64,000 bases of DNA from Oscillospiraceae bacterium (lineage in GTDB: Bacteria; Bacillota; Clostridia; Oscillospirales; SIG627), in NCBI GenBank assembly GCA_015063985.1, contig SVTC01000001.1, forward strand, positions 62,001 to 126,000, written 5' to 3'. Numbering within the stretch: the first letter of the stretch is position 1; each line of letters opens with the position of its first letter. A model generated the notes under the pieces. It made no database searches. It had not been told where the DNA came from and was given only the letters and a program-made list of their open reading frames with translations. A program made the position numbers and the translations under genes. Below are positions 25,376-34,569 of this stretch, piece after piece.

Positions 25376-26248
25376 ATGGACTCCGATAAGTTAAGCGTAT
25401 ATTCGGTTACGGCAGAGCTGGGGAATGCAAGAATAAGGTTTTACAGGGTGGGGAAGCCCGGCTTATACTGTGACAACGATGCCCAAAGCAGCATTGGTCC
25501 GAACCACAGCCATTTGTACTACGAGTGCCATTATATTGATAGCGGAAGTCTTGAATTCGAATTGGAGAACGGAAAAGTCAGAGTTGACGGCGGAAGGGTA
25601 TTGTTGATCCCGCCTTTTGTGGAGCACTATCCTCTTGGCGGAATAAATACAGGGTATAGAGTCATTTCCTTTACTATAGAGAGGAAAGAAGGCGAGACGG
25701 GCTTTTACGAAAGCTTTGTTTCCTCCATAGACTGCGTTTCTTGCCGTTTATTTGAAGCGGGAGCGGAGCTTGTAAGAGCGCTTAAGCTCTTTCCGGGGAG
25801 CTTTTCGGCGAAGATACCCGCCGATTACTGTAACAGAAAAATACTTGCCTATCAGCTGACAAAGGAGCTTTTTGCCTCGATAAAGGGCTTTGATTTCGCG
25901 CTTAAGAACAATGCTCAAAACTGTTCTAACGTTGATATTGCTCTTTTGGATTATCTTGTCAATGAAAACAGCTATTCACTTTCGGATATAGCAGGGCAAA
26001 TAGGGTACACCACCCGTCATACCGCAAGGCTGATAAGGCAGCTTTATCAAAAGAGTCTCGGAGAGATCAGGCTTGGAAATATGACCGAAACTGCAAAGAA
26101 GCTTTTGGAAAAGAGCGATCTTGGTCTTGGGAGGATAGCGGAAACGGTGGGTTTTTCTTCTCTTGCGGTAATGAACAGAGTGTTTTTTAAAAGCGAGGGA
26201 GTATACCCATCGCAATACAGAAATAGCTTTCGGAGGAGTAAGGATTGA
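25376..26248 (+). CDS. AraC family transcriptional regulator
   Basis: 290 aa from the ATG at 25376 (AGAGGTG upstream). N-terminal cupin-like sensor (about 1-150, with HSHLYYECHYI and RVLLIPPFVEHYPLGG) and C-terminal double HTH (about 190-285: YSLSDIAGQIGYTTRHTARLI and LGLGRIAETVGFSSLAVMNRVFFKSEGVYPSQYR). Such proteins usually sense sugars and activate glycan genes. The next gene overlaps it. The GH20-like array is convergent nearby and is a possible target. Confidence 0.92.
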   Translation: MDSDKLSVYSVTAELGNARIRFYRVGKPGLYCDNDAQSSIGPNHSHLYYECHYIDSGSLEFELENGKVRVDGGRVLLIPPFVEHYPLGGINTGYRVISFTIERKEGETGFYESFVSSIDCVSCRLFEAGAELVRALKLFPGSFSAKIPADYCNRKILAYQLTKELFASIKGFDFALKNNAQNCSNVDIALLDYLVNENSYSLSDIAGQIGYTTRHTARLIRQLYQKSLGEIRLGNMTETAKKLLEKSDLGLGRIAETVGFSSLAVMNRVFFKSEGVYPSQYRNSFRRSKD

Positions 26249-26919
26249 AGGTTGCGCTTTTTTTGAAAAAATACTTCGGAATCATTCTTTTGGCGATAAC
26301 GGCAGTGCTCATCACCGTTTCTGCGGTGGCCTATAAGCAAAATCCCTTTTTTGCCATTCCGATATACGTTTCCCTTTTCGTGGGGCTTTTGCAAAGCGGA
26401 GCAAACCGTTACTCAATGCTTATCGGTGGCTTTAACAGCATTTTATATACGGTCGTCTATCTGATGCTGGGCTTATACGCCACTGCCGCACAGGCTCTGT
26501 TTTTTTCCTGCTTCTTTCAGTTTGCGGGCTTTATCAGCTGGAACAGAAGAAAATACGGCACCTCCACGGTGTTCAGAAGGCTTTCTAATAGGATGAGAGC
26601 TGTTCTCGCTCTTGCTTTGACAGCGGGATTTTTGGTACTTTGCGCAGTGTTGAATATGGTGGGTTCATCTTATACGGTGCTGGATAGTCTTTCCTTTTTT
26701 CTCGGCTCGACCATATCGGTTTTGACCCTTTTTGCGTACGTTGAATACAGCTGGCTGATGCTCCCGTCGGGAATTATTTCCATTATGCTGAACCTTCAGA
26801 CTCTTCAGGCGTCTCCCGGACAATTGAGCTACGTTATATTTTCAATATATTCCATGATATGTGTGACGATGGGCTTTTTCAGTGTCAGAAGCCTTTGGAA
26901 ACAACAAAATCAAGAGTAA
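26245..26919 (+). CDS. PnuC-like nicotinamide riboside transporter family protein
   Basis: 224 aa with seven hydrophobic segments. The TTG start at 26245 overlaps the AraC stop by 4 nt and has GGAGGAGTAAGGA upstream, implying translational coupling. Sequence pattern (WNRRKYGTSTVFRRLS, FLGSTISVLTLFAYVEYSWLM) resembles PnuC facilitators of vitamin B3 uptake, but family members also carry thiamine or riboflavin. Coupling with an AraC regulator is unusual for NAD salvage. Confidence 0.65.
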   Translation: MKVALFLKKYFGIILLAITAVLITVSAVAYKQNPFFAIPIYVSLFVGLLQSGANRYSMLIGGFNSILYTVVYLMLGLYATAAQALFFSCFFQFAGFISWNRRKYGTSTVFRRLSNRMRAVLALALTAGFLVLCAVLNMVGSSYTVLDSLSFFLGSTISVLTLFAYVEYSWLMLPSGIISIMLNLQTLQASPGQLSYVIFSIYSMICVTMGFFSVRSLWKQQNQE

Positions 26920-26923
26920 AAAT

Positions 26924-26965
26924 ATCGGATACTCCAAAAAATTGGAGTATCCGATTTCTTTTTTT
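26924..26965. terminator. Terminator between convergent units
   Basis: 14-bp perfect stem ATCGGATACTCCAA/TTGGAGTATCCGAT with long T-run on the plus side; it also lies just past the stop of the minus-strand array. Confidence 0.9.
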
Positions 26966-27959
26966 ATTTCATAAGCTCGGGATAATATTTTTTCTTTGCC
27001 TTGTAAAATCTTTGCATTGCATCGAAAAGGCGCGCTTCGCTTCGCTTCTCGGTAAGAGCCCAGGGGGCTGTGAATATTCCCACAAGCTTCTCCGGATCCA
27101 TGAAGTGACGGGCGTATTCAAAGCTTCTTTCGCTGGACTCGAAGCAGGAATAGTTCGAGCAGCAAAGAGTCTGCTTGAAGCCCGCTTTCTCAAAGTCCAT
27201 AAATGCTCTTTCCTGAATACGTGCATCCTCGGGATTATTTACGACGGATGAATCATTGCCGCTTTCCAGAGCAAGCTCGGGATGATCCTTGGAGGGGAGT
27301 CCCGCCAGTGCGGAGTAATTCCAGTTGCACTGAAGCACGTCCTTTGGCATTCTCTCGAAGAATTCCTTGGGTCTGTGCCAATACATATCACTCCATATCC
27401 AGGGAGTGGTGCCTAAGCTCCTGCAGGTGTCAAAGAGGTGATACACGTCCTTCCAGAAAACCTCGTTTCTTCTGACGCATTGGAACTGTAAGGCTCTTTG
27501 GTTGGTGGGATCCTCTTCATCCATACCGAGGTGGAAATACTCAGAGCCGAAAAGCTCGTGTACCTCCTTGATAAGATCAGCGCAGACCTGTCTGTATTTT
27601 TCGGTTCCCAGCATATGGGAGTACTGCTTCAGCCATGCATCGTGGCCGCCCGAGAAGTTGAGCTTGGGATAGGGCTTTATACCTATTGAGCGCATATGAT
27701 CAAGCTCTTTTTTCATAAATTCCTTGCTCCAGGCTCCGGGGATGGATACCTCGGGATGACTGTCGTACTGTATGCCGTCTCCTACGTCTATAAGAACGGC
27801 ATTAAAGCCGAAGGAGGGCATGGCATCGATTATTCTGTGCCATACGTCCAAATCGAGATCATTGGTCTCGTGCCAATTGGAAAAACGCAGGCGGGAATTG
27901 GGATCGCCCCACATATTGCCGCTTAAGTTGAGCATCAAGGAAAACATCATATCTTTCAT
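26964..27959 (-). CDS. GH20-like TIM-barrel paralogue 7 (HLGMDEE)
   Basis: 331 aa from the ATG at 27959, which overlaps the stop of paralogue 6 (TAATG). Belongs to the seven-member array. Keeps the full motif set of the canonical group: YDSHPEV, PKLNFSGGHDAWL, FHLGMDEED, WIWSDMYWHRP and CNWNY. The HxGxDE element matches the catalytic motif of family 20 hexosaminidases, where the Asp-Glu pair handles the substrate acetamido group and proton donation. No signal peptide, so cytoplasmic. Last gene of the operon. Substrate unknown; GH20 assignment is by motif only. Confidence 0.75.
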   Translation of the reverse strand: MKDMMFSLMLNLSGNMWGDPNSRLRFSNWHETNDLDLDVWHRIIDAMPSFGFNAVLIDVGDGIQYDSHPEVSIPGAWSKEFMKKELDHMRSIGIKPYPKLNFSGGHDAWLKQYSHMLGTEKYRQVCADLIKEVHELFGSEYFHLGMDEEDPTNQRALQFQCVRRNEVFWKDVYHLFDTCRSLGTTPWIWSDMYWHRPKEFFERMPKDVLQCNWNYSALAGLPSKDHPELALESGNDSSVVNNPEDARIQERAFMDFEKAGFKQTLCCSNYSCFESSERSFEYARHFMDPEKLVGIFTAPWALTEKRSEARLFDAMQRFYKAKKKYYPELMK

Positions 27960-28915
27960 TACTTGGCCTCCTTTTCGCAGGGGAAGACTTTGCATATACC
28001 GTCATAATATGCCTCTACGGCGTATTTAAGCTCGTATACACTGTCTTCGTCGCAGTTTTGCAGGCAGTTGGAGAGTTGACCGAGGCAGGGGAGCTTAAGG
28101 TCGAATTTTTCAAGCTCCATATTCAGCAGTGCATTTGAGCTCATGCTGAAGGAGATACTGCTTGCGGGGATCTGCGTGTATCCCAGCTTGTCAAGCTCCA
28201 CGGCGCTTTGGGTAACCTCGTCTCTGTAGCTTCCGTTGGGGAAACGCTTGATGTAGCCGTAGCTCTGGGTGGAAAGAACGACGTCCTTGGCGATATTTTT
28301 GTCAAATGCCTCTTTGTCGAGAAGGAAGTTGTCTGCCCAGATCCAGGGACGGCTGCCGCAAATTCTTACGGTGTTGCAAAGGGCGTTTACACACTTGAAC
28401 CACTCCTCGCCGTTTCTTGTGCGTCTGAGTGCTTTTACGTACTGGGTCTTTGCGCTTTCGTCACCGAAGCCCAGATGGAAAAGCTCGGGAGAATCGAATA
28501 CCTCGCAAAGCTCCTTGATAAGATCGCTTGCCAAAGAAAGATATTCATCGGAGGGGATGGCTATATCTGCGCGGGACAACCAGGCATCGAAGGCGAAGCC
28601 GAAATCCAGCATAGGAAGTGGAGTGAGTCCCATAGCTCTTACCTTGTTAAGAAATTCGGTAAATTCTGCCTTTGAAAGAGCGCCTTCTACGGCGATCTCG
28701 GGATGGCTTTCGTATTCGTAGGCATCGCCCACAAAGATCAATACGTGATCAAAGCATTTTTCTGCGGCGTATTTCAGAACGGTCTCAACGGTTTTTATAT
28801 CGAAGAGAGTTCTTTGGTTGTAGCCGCGATATCTGCTTACACAAAGAGGATCTCCAAAGCGGTTGGGGGTAAGATTGAGAGTGAATATTTTTTTATTGGT
28901 ATAGCAGAATTCCAT
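27959..28915 (-). CDS. GH20-like TIM-barrel paralogue 6 (divergent, HLGFGDE)
   Basis: 318 aa. Same fold and ends as its neighbours (YESHPEIA present), but the dyad motif reads HLGFGDE, so the positions equal to Asp-Glu are Gly-Asp. The PKLNFSxGHD block is PMLDFGFAFD, and the WSDxYW block is WIWADNFLL. Length normal. Starts 2 nt after paralogue 5 ends. It is intact, so probably retained for a changed specificity or a non-catalytic role. Confidence 0.7.
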   Translation of the reverse strand: MEFCYTNKKIFTLNLTPNRFGDPLCVSRYRGYNQRTLFDIKTVETVLKYAAEKCFDHVLIFVGDAYEYESHPEIAVEGALSKAEFTEFLNKVRAMGLTPLPMLDFGFAFDAWLSRADIAIPSDEYLSLASDLIKELCEVFDSPELFHLGFGDESAKTQYVKALRRTRNGEEWFKCVNALCNTVRICGSRPWIWADNFLLDKEAFDKNIAKDVVLSTQSYGYIKRFPNGSYRDEVTQSAVELDKLGYTQIPASSISFSMSSNALLNMELEKFDLKLPCLGQLSNCLQNCDEDSVYELKYAVEAYYDGICKVFPCEKEAK

Positions 28916-28917
28916 AT

Positions 28918-29874
28918 TTAAGCCTCCTTGCCAAAATCATTGATGGCTCTTACGCCGTGGAGGATCTCGTAAATGAGCTTATGCTTGTTTTCGTCGCAGC
29001 AGACCAAGAAGGGTGTTATGGCAAAGCCCTTGATCTGGTCCTTGGGGAGGTTGTTTTTTGCAAAGCTTGTGACGTATTCCGGGCCGGAGCTGTTGGACCA
29101 ACAGCTCATATTGCAGATGAGTCCGTAGCCCATACCCGCAACCGCCTTAAGGGATACCTTCTCGCTTTCGGGCTTGGGCTTGGAGCCGTGCATATTGTTC
29201 CAGACTGCGGTGCCTCCCACAACGGGGATATCTTCATCCACCGCATCCTTGAAAAGATGAGAATACTCGTGAGCGAAATCACAGCTTACCCAAGGGGTCG
29301 CGCCGCATTTACGGCACTGCTCCACAAGGAATTTGAGATCGTGGATAAACAGCTTGTCTCCTCTTGCCGCCATATAATCGTACTTGAGCTGATATTCCAT
29401 ATATTCGTCGTCCATACCCAAATGGAAATACTTGGGACCGAGGAATATCTCGCAGGTCTCTTTAATTATATCGGCGCAGAAGGCATAATACTCGTCGGTG
29501 GAGACCATACGGGAGTATTCACCCATCCATACGTCCCTTGCGGCGGAGAAGTTAAGATGAGGCACTAATTCCAATTCCAGCGACCTTGCATATTCCAGAC
29601 ACGAAACGAGCTCCTTTTTGCTCCACGCTCCGGGGAGAGCTATCTCGGGATGTGAATCGTATCTGACACCGTCTCCCGCGAATACCACCAGAGTATCAAT
29701 ACCTGCCTTTTTTGCTTCATCGCACAAAAGGCGGAAGGTGTCGGGCTCGGCGATGCATTTGTCAAGATAATAGTACTCCATAGGATAATCCTTGGAATAA
29801 AGGTATTTTTCCTTGGGTACGTCGGAGTACATATTGCAGCTCAGATATATGGTATAGGCTTTAAATGGCTTCAT
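28918..29874 (-). CDS. GH20-like TIM-barrel paralogue 5 (divergent, HLGMDDE)
   Basis: 318 aa. Motif HLGMDDE puts Asp where the catalytic Glu is expected; PHLNFSAARDVWM and WVSCDFAHEY replace the canonical blocks. YDSHPEIALPGAWSKKEL is conserved. Strong ribosome site (GGAGG) and 4-nt overlap with paralogue 4. Cytoplasmic. Function as for the array. Confidence 0.7.
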   Translation of the reverse strand: MKPFKAYTIYLSCNMYSDVPKEKYLYSKDYPMEYYYLDKCIAEPDTFRLLCDEAKKAGIDTLVVFAGDGVRYDSHPEIALPGAWSKKELVSCLEYARSLELELVPHLNFSAARDVWMGEYSRMVSTDEYYAFCADIIKETCEIFLGPKYFHLGMDDEYMEYQLKYDYMAARGDKLFIHDLKFLVEQCRKCGATPWVSCDFAHEYSHLFKDAVDEDIPVVGGTAVWNNMHGSKPKPESEKVSLKAVAGMGYGLICNMSCWSNSSGPEYVTSFAKNNLPKDQIKGFAITPFLVCCDENKHKLIYEILHGVRAINDFGKEA

Positions 29875-30845
29875 TTTTTACCTCCGTTTTCATCGGGAAA
29901 GTATTTTTTCTTTGCAAGACCGAATCTCTTGGCCTCCTGTAGGCAAAGAAGGTTGGTAGAGCCTTGGCAATTTGTCCACGGAGCTGTCATGATACCCAGA
30001 AAATGCTCCTCGGAAAGATCGTTTTTGCACATACGGAAGGTGGCATCCGTGTTAGTTGCACTTGCCCAGGTGGAGCAGGTGGGAACCTGATCGTAGCCCA
30101 GACGGTCAAGATCCACGTAATACTGGAATTCCTTCTTACGGTAGGTGCCGTTCTTTTCGCCGAAGGAAATATTATCGTAGTTCCAGTTGGATTGAAGCAC
30201 GCTCTTGGGCATATTCTTTTTAAATTCCTCGGGGTGATACCAATAATCGTCGCTCCATACCCAGGGGCGGGCGTTGTTATGCTCGCAACGCTCAAAAAGC
30301 CTGTGAGCGTCTCTCCACCAGAAGTGGGCTCCTCTTACGTGTCTTATGCCGTAAGCACCCTGAAGAGCAAAGTTTTCTTCGTCGAGGCCGAGGTGGAAGT
30401 ATTTCGCATCAAAGATCTCGCAGGTCTCGTCGATAAGCTCGTTGCAGACCTTTGCGTATTCCTCTGTGCCTACCATGTATGAATATTTTCTCAGCCAGGG
30501 GTCGTGACAGCAGGAGAAGTTGAGCTTGGGCACGGGCTCCATTCCCAACGCCCTTACCTTGTCGCAGAGCTTCTTGGCTTCGTCCTTGGAAAGACCCTCC
30601 TTCATGGCTATCTCGGGATGGCAATCGTATTTTATTGCATTTCCCAGGTCGATTATCAAGGTATTTATTCCCTGGGTGGGTAGGTATTCCAGCGTTTGGT
30701 TGAATTTGTCCCATTCCAGGCTCAGCTTTTCCGAAGCGGCGTAAAAGTCCGCGTTGGGATCCAGATAGATCCTTGATTCCGGGTCACCCCCGGGCCACAT
30801 ATTGGCATTTAAGTGGATAAGATATGTCCACAGCTTTTCTTTCAT
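29871..30845 (-). CDS. GH20-like TIM-barrel paralogue 4 (HLGLDEE)
   Basis: 324 aa, canonical group: YDCHPEIAMKEGLSKDE, PKLNFSCCHDPWLRKYSYMVG, FHLGLDEENF, WVWSDDYWYHPEEF and LQSNWNYD. Start overlaps the stop of paralogue 3 (TAATG). Ends with the KKKYFP motif shared by the canonical members. Closest by eye to paralogues 1 and 2. Confidence 0.75.
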   Translation of the reverse strand: MKEKLWTYLIHLNANMWPGGDPESRIYLDPNADFYAASEKLSLEWDKFNQTLEYLPTQGINTLIIDLGNAIKYDCHPEIAMKEGLSKDEAKKLCDKVRALGMEPVPKLNFSCCHDPWLRKYSYMVGTEEYAKVCNELIDETCEIFDAKYFHLGLDEENFALQGAYGIRHVRGAHFWWRDAHRLFERCEHNNARPWVWSDDYWYHPEEFKKNMPKSVLQSNWNYDNISFGEKNGTYRKKEFQYYVDLDRLGYDQVPTCSTWASATNTDATFRMCKNDLSEEHFLGIMTAPWTNCQGSTNLLCLQEAKRFGLAKKKYFPDENGGKK

Positions 30846-31813
30846 TATTTTTTACCTCCCTTTAAGACCTTATCTGCATTTTCGTTGAGAGCGCAAGCGT
30901 CGTACATAAGCTTGAAGTCGTGTTCGTCGTTGCACTGATAGACGCTGAGCTGAACGATTCCCTTAACCTTATCGGGCTTAATGTGGTTTATTACAAGATT
31001 ACACATCGAGGTATCGGTGGGGATGCTGTGGAAGTTGCAGAATTGGGGGATATAATCGTAGCCAAGCTCGGGAAGCTCTATGGTTGCTCTTATCTCGGGC
31101 TGAGGGCTTATTCCGTTGACGATTTTTTTGTGACCGCCGATGAAGCCTTGGCTTAAAAGCACGTCCTTACCGACGGTTGCCTTGAAGGCCTCGGGAGAGA
31201 CGAGGTAAAGATCGGAATACATCCAGGGTCTTGCGCCCAGTTTTCTTACGGTGTCAAGATGATGGGCAATATGCTTTGACAGAAGATGTGCCGAGCGGCT
31301 TACACAATTCTTGAATCTGCTTTGAAGCTCGGGAGCCTCGCAGCTCATACCTATATGGAAAAGCTCGGGCTTGTCAAATACCTCGAAAAGCTCGCAGATA
31401 AGATCGTCGCAAACCTTCAGATATACTTCGCTTCCCATCATTTTACGGTATTTACCCATCCAGACATTTCCCACGGCGGAGAAATTGAGCATAGGCACCG
31501 CATCCATTCCCAGAGCCTTTACGTGCTTTATCGCGTCTCCAAGCTCCTCCTTTGTCCAAGTATTCTGGCAGACGATCTCGGGATGGCTCTCGTAGCAGTA
31601 AGCGTCGCCTACGAATATAAGAATCGTATTGGTGCCCTTCTCGGCGGCAAGATCAACAAGCTTGTAAAACAGATCGACGTCCTTTTTGGGGGAGGGATCG
31701 TACCAGCTTTGGGGATATGAGCCGGATCTGTAGTAAAACTCCTCATAGCAGCAGTCACTGTCAAAATTGGGTGAAAGCTGAATGGAGTATGCTCTTATAA
31801 AATCTTTCATCAT
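30845..31813 (-). CDS. GH20-like TIM-barrel paralogue 3 (divergent, HIGMSCE)
   Basis: 322 aa. The dyad is Ser-Cys (HIGMSCE), the largest departure in the array, so a GH20-type reaction is unlikely. PMLNFSAVGNVWM and MYSDLYLVSPEAF replace other blocks, while YESHPEI remains. AGGAGG precedes an ATGATG start overlapping paralogue 2. Full length with no frameshift. Confidence 0.7.
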   Translation of the reverse strand: MMKDFIRAYSIQLSPNFDSDCCYEEFYYRSGSYPQSWYDPSPKKDVDLFYKLVDLAAEKGTNTILIFVGDAYCYESHPEIVCQNTWTKEELGDAIKHVKALGMDAVPMLNFSAVGNVWMGKYRKMMGSEVYLKVCDDLICELFEVFDKPELFHIGMSCEAPELQSRFKNCVSRSAHLLSKHIAHHLDTVRKLGARPWMYSDLYLVSPEAFKATVGKDVLLSQGFIGGHKKIVNGISPQPEIRATIELPELGYDYIPQFCNFHSIPTDTSMCNLVINHIKPDKVKGIVQLSVYQCNDEHDFKLMYDACALNENADKVLKGGKK

Positions 31814-32772
31814 TTATCCTCCTGCGGGAAATATTTCTTTTTGGCTGTGCCGAATCTTACGGCTTCTTGCATCATAAGGTGGAAGGCTTCCTCGTAGATA
31901 TAGTCCCAAGGGGCGGTCATAATGCCCTTAAGTCTTTCCGGAGCTATGTGGGCTTTGGCAAGACGGAAGGTCTCGTCGGTGTTGAGATCGTGAAGCCAGG
32001 TGGAGCAGGTGGGAACCTGATCGTAGCCGTGTTCTTCAAGCTCAACGTAGCTTTGGAAGCCGTAGTGACGGTATTTACCGTTCTCGTCCAGACCTCTGGG
32101 CGGACAGTAATCCCAATTTGACTGAAGTACGCTCTTGGGCATATTCTTCAAAAACTCCTCGGGACGGTGCCAATAATCGTCGCTCCACACCCAGGGACGG
32201 GCGTTGTTATGCTCGCAACGCTTGAAGAGCCTGAAGGCGTCTCTCCACCAAATGTGAGGCGCTCTGAATACCCAAAGCCCCGATCTTACGTTGGGAAGCG
32301 CCTGCTCCTCGTCGAGACCTAAGTGGAAATACTTGGGATAACCGAATAGCTCCGCCACCTCGTCGATCACGTCGTCACAGAATCGGTAGTATTCGTCGGT
32401 GCCTACCATATATCTGTATTTTCTCATCCAGGGATTGTGTCCGCAAGAGAAATTCAGCTTGGGTACCGGCTCCATTCCGAGAGCTCTGATCTCGTCGCAC
32501 ATTTTCTTTAGCTCATCCTTGGTCATGGCTTCCTTTTGGCAGATCTCGGGATGACGCTCCAAACGCACTCCGTTTCCTACGTCAATGAGGACGGTGTTGA
32601 TTCCCTGAGTGGGCAAAAACTTTATGAACGTATCGTAAAGCTCCCAATCTATCATAATCTTTTCTGTTTCATTGTGGCGTTCTTCAGGTGATAGCTTAAG
32701 ATTGGGCGCCCAATCGGGATCACCGGTTTGCCACATACACTTGTTCAAGTGGATTAGGTAACTCCAAATCAT
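31810..32772 (-). CDS. GH20-like TIM-barrel paralogue 2 (HLGLDEE)
   Basis: 320 aa, canonical group: LERHPEICQKEAMTKDE, PKLNFSCGHNPWMRKYRYMVG, FHLGLDEEQ, WVWSDDYWHRPEEF and LQSNWDY. Very similar to paralogue 1, 24 nt downstream of it. Cytoplasmic. Confidence 0.75.
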   Translation of the reverse strand: MIWSYLIHLNKCMWQTGDPDWAPNLKLSPEERHNETEKIMIDWELYDTFIKFLPTQGINTVLIDVGNGVRLERHPEICQKEAMTKDELKKMCDEIRALGMEPVPKLNFSCGHNPWMRKYRYMVGTDEYYRFCDDVIDEVAELFGYPKYFHLGLDEEQALPNVRSGLWVFRAPHIWWRDAFRLFKRCEHNNARPWVWSDDYWHRPEEFLKNMPKSVLQSNWDYCPPRGLDENGKYRHYGFQSYVELEEHGYDQVPTCSTWLHDLNTDETFRLAKAHIAPERLKGIMTAPWDYIYEEAFHLMMQEAVRFGTAKKKYFPQEDK

Positions 32773-32796
32773 ACTGATCTCCTTTTAGTTTGGCTT

Positions 32797-33762
32797 TTAC
32801 TGAGGAAAATACTTTTTCTTTGCAGTGCCGAATCTTACAGCGTCCTGCATCATCAGATGGAAGCCTTCGTCCAGAATATAGTCCCAGGGAGCGCTCATAA
32901 CACCCTTCATTCTTTCGGGGGCAACGTGCTCCTTTGCAATGCGGAAGGTCTCCTCCGGGTTAGTATCGTGATGCCAGCAGGAGACAGTCAGGACCTGATC
33001 GTAGCCCAGCTCTTCGAAATCAACGTAGGTCTGAAAGCCCTTCTGCAGATATTTTCCGTCGGGGGATTTTCCTCTGTTGGGGCCGTAATACCAGTTTGAT
33101 TGAAGTACGCTTTTTGGCATCTGTTTTATGAATTCCTCGGGTCTGTACCAATAGTCGTCGCTCCATACCCAGGGGCGGGCGTTGTTGTGCTCGCAACGCT
33201 TGAAAAGCTTGTGGGCATCTCTCCACCAGATGTGGGGAGCTCTGACGGTAAGTATTCCGCCGGGATGGTTATCAAAGCCCATTTCTTCATCCAGTCCAAG
33301 GTGGAAATAGTCGGGGTAGTCAAAAAGCTCCGAAACCTCGTCTATCAGATCGTCGCAGAACTGATAGTATTCGTCTGTTCCTACCATATATTTATACTTT
33401 CTCATCCAGGGATTGTGTCCGCAGGAGAAATTCAGCTTCGGGATCGGGGTAAGCCCCAAGGCTCTGAGCTCATCAAGCTTTTTCTTAAGCTCGTCTTTTG
33501 AAAGAGCTTCCTTTTGTGATATTTCGGGATGGGTTTCATATTTGACGGAATTTCCTAAGTCGATGAGAACGGAGTTGAAGCCGTACGAGGGCAAAGCCTT
33601 CATCAGCTCACTGTATTTGTCCCACTGAAGACGAAGGGTCTGGGTTTCGCGGTGGCGGGTTTCTTCATCCGCCGAGTAGAGGCGCATATCGTCGGGATCT
33701 CCCGCTCCCCACATATTTTGACTGAGGTGGAAAAGGTAGATCCAAAGCTTATCGTGTTCCAT
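32797..33762 (-). CDS. GH20-like TIM-barrel paralogue 1 (HLGLDEE)
   Basis: 321 aa from the ATG at 33762 (GGGAGG upstream, 8 nt); an upstream in-frame start lies before the ribosome site and is not used. First gene of the seven-gene operon. Canonical motifs: YETHPEISQKEALSKDE, PKLNFSCGHNPWMRKYKYMVG, FHLGLDEEMG near residue 154, and WVWSDDYWYRPEEF. No signal peptide. Family 20-like glycosidase inferred from the HxGxDE motif and TIM-barrel length; other TIM-barrel glycosidase clans are possible. Confidence 0.75.
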   Translation of the reverse strand: MEHDKLWIYLFHLSQNMWGAGDPDDMRLYSADEETRHRETQTLRLQWDKYSELMKALPSYGFNSVLIDLGNSVKYETHPEISQKEALSKDELKKKLDELRALGLTPIPKLNFSCGHNPWMRKYKYMVGTDEYYQFCDDLIDEVSELFDYPDYFHLGLDEEMGFDNHPGGILTVRAPHIWWRDAHKLFKRCEHNNARPWVWSDDYWYRPEEFIKQMPKSVLQSNWYYGPNRGKSPDGKYLQKGFQTYVDFEELGYDQVLTVSCWHHDTNPEETFRIAKEHVAPERMKGVMSAPWDYILDEGFHLMMQDAVRFGTAKKKYFPQ

Positions 33763-33796
33763 TTTTATACCTCCCGAGGATCGATTACTTGGGTCT

Positions 33797-33825
33797 ATTG
33801 TAAGGTGCCGCCGACTTTTTGTCAA
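33797..33825 (-). promoter_or_regulatory. Promoter of the GH20-like array
   Basis: Minus strand TTGACA-N17-TACAAT, 35 nt upstream of the first ATG. No second clear promoter is visible within the array. Confidence 0.75.
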
Positions 33826-33948
33826 GGCTTTTTTTGTTTATTTAGGATAAAAAATACAATAATGTACAAAGAGTGTTTTATTTTGTACGGCGAGCTTCCG
33901 GATAATGGAGCCGAGGGATTTTTAGTTGGTGAAAATGGCTTAATATGA

Positions 33949-33976
33949 TTGACATTTTTCAAAAAAGGTATATAAT
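33949..33976 (+). promoter_or_regulatory. Promoter of the phosphoribosyltransferase-luxS operon
   Basis: TTGACA-N16-TATAAT, 38 nt before the first ATG. Confidence 0.75.
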
Positions 33977-34014
33977 ATAGTTTTGAAGAAAAATATCCTA
34001 CGGAGGTTTTTTAT

Positions 34015-34569
34015 ATGAACTACTACGAAATGAAAGTGGCAGGGCTTACAAGACAGCTTCCTTTGTGTAAGTTAAACGATAACCTTACAATAGCGGGTTT
34101 TGTTATCTTCGGAGATCAAGAGCTGACCTGCGCCTGTGCACGTGAGCTTTTGAAGAAAGCGCCCGAATTTGATTATATGATCACAGCCGAGGCTAAGGGT
34201 ATCCCTCTTATTCACGAAATGGCACGCCAGATCGGCGCGAAAAAATATTTTCTTGCAAGAAAAAAGCCCAAGCTTTATATGAGCGGAGTTTTCGAGGTGA
34301 CGGTTAGAAGCATCACCACCGAGGGTGAGCAAAAGCTTTATCTTGATACCGCCGATGCAGAGCTTATGAAGGGAAAAAGGATACTTATAATAGATGACGT
34401 TATCTCCACCGGCGAGAGCCTCAGAGCCCTTGAGGAGCTTGTAAAGGCTGCCGGAGGAAGCATTTGCGGCAAAATGGCTATCCTTGCCGAGGGTGACGCT
34501 CAGACAAGAGAAGACCTTATATATCTTGAAAAGCTTCCTCTTTTTGACGGGGAAGGAAAGGAGATCTGA
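34015..34569 (+). CDS. Phosphoribosyltransferase family protein (adenine PRTase-like)
   Basis: 184 aa, type I PRT fold with PRPP-binding motif ILIIDDVISTGES (residues about 123-135) and an N-terminal hood similar to adenine or xanthine PRTases. Purine salvage would fit the operon, since MtnN downstream releases adenine from methylthioadenosine and S-adenosylhomocysteine. CGGAGG upstream. Its stop overlaps luxS (TGATG). Confidence 0.85.
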   Translation: MNYYEMKVAGLTRQLPLCKLNDNLTIAGFVIFGDQELTCACARELLKKAPEFDYMITAEAKGIPLIHEMARQIGAKKYFLARKKPKLYMSGVFEVTVRSITTEGEQKLYLDTADAELMKGKRILIIDDVISTGESLRALEELVKAAGGSICGKMAILAEGDAQTREDLIYLEKLPLFDGEGKEI

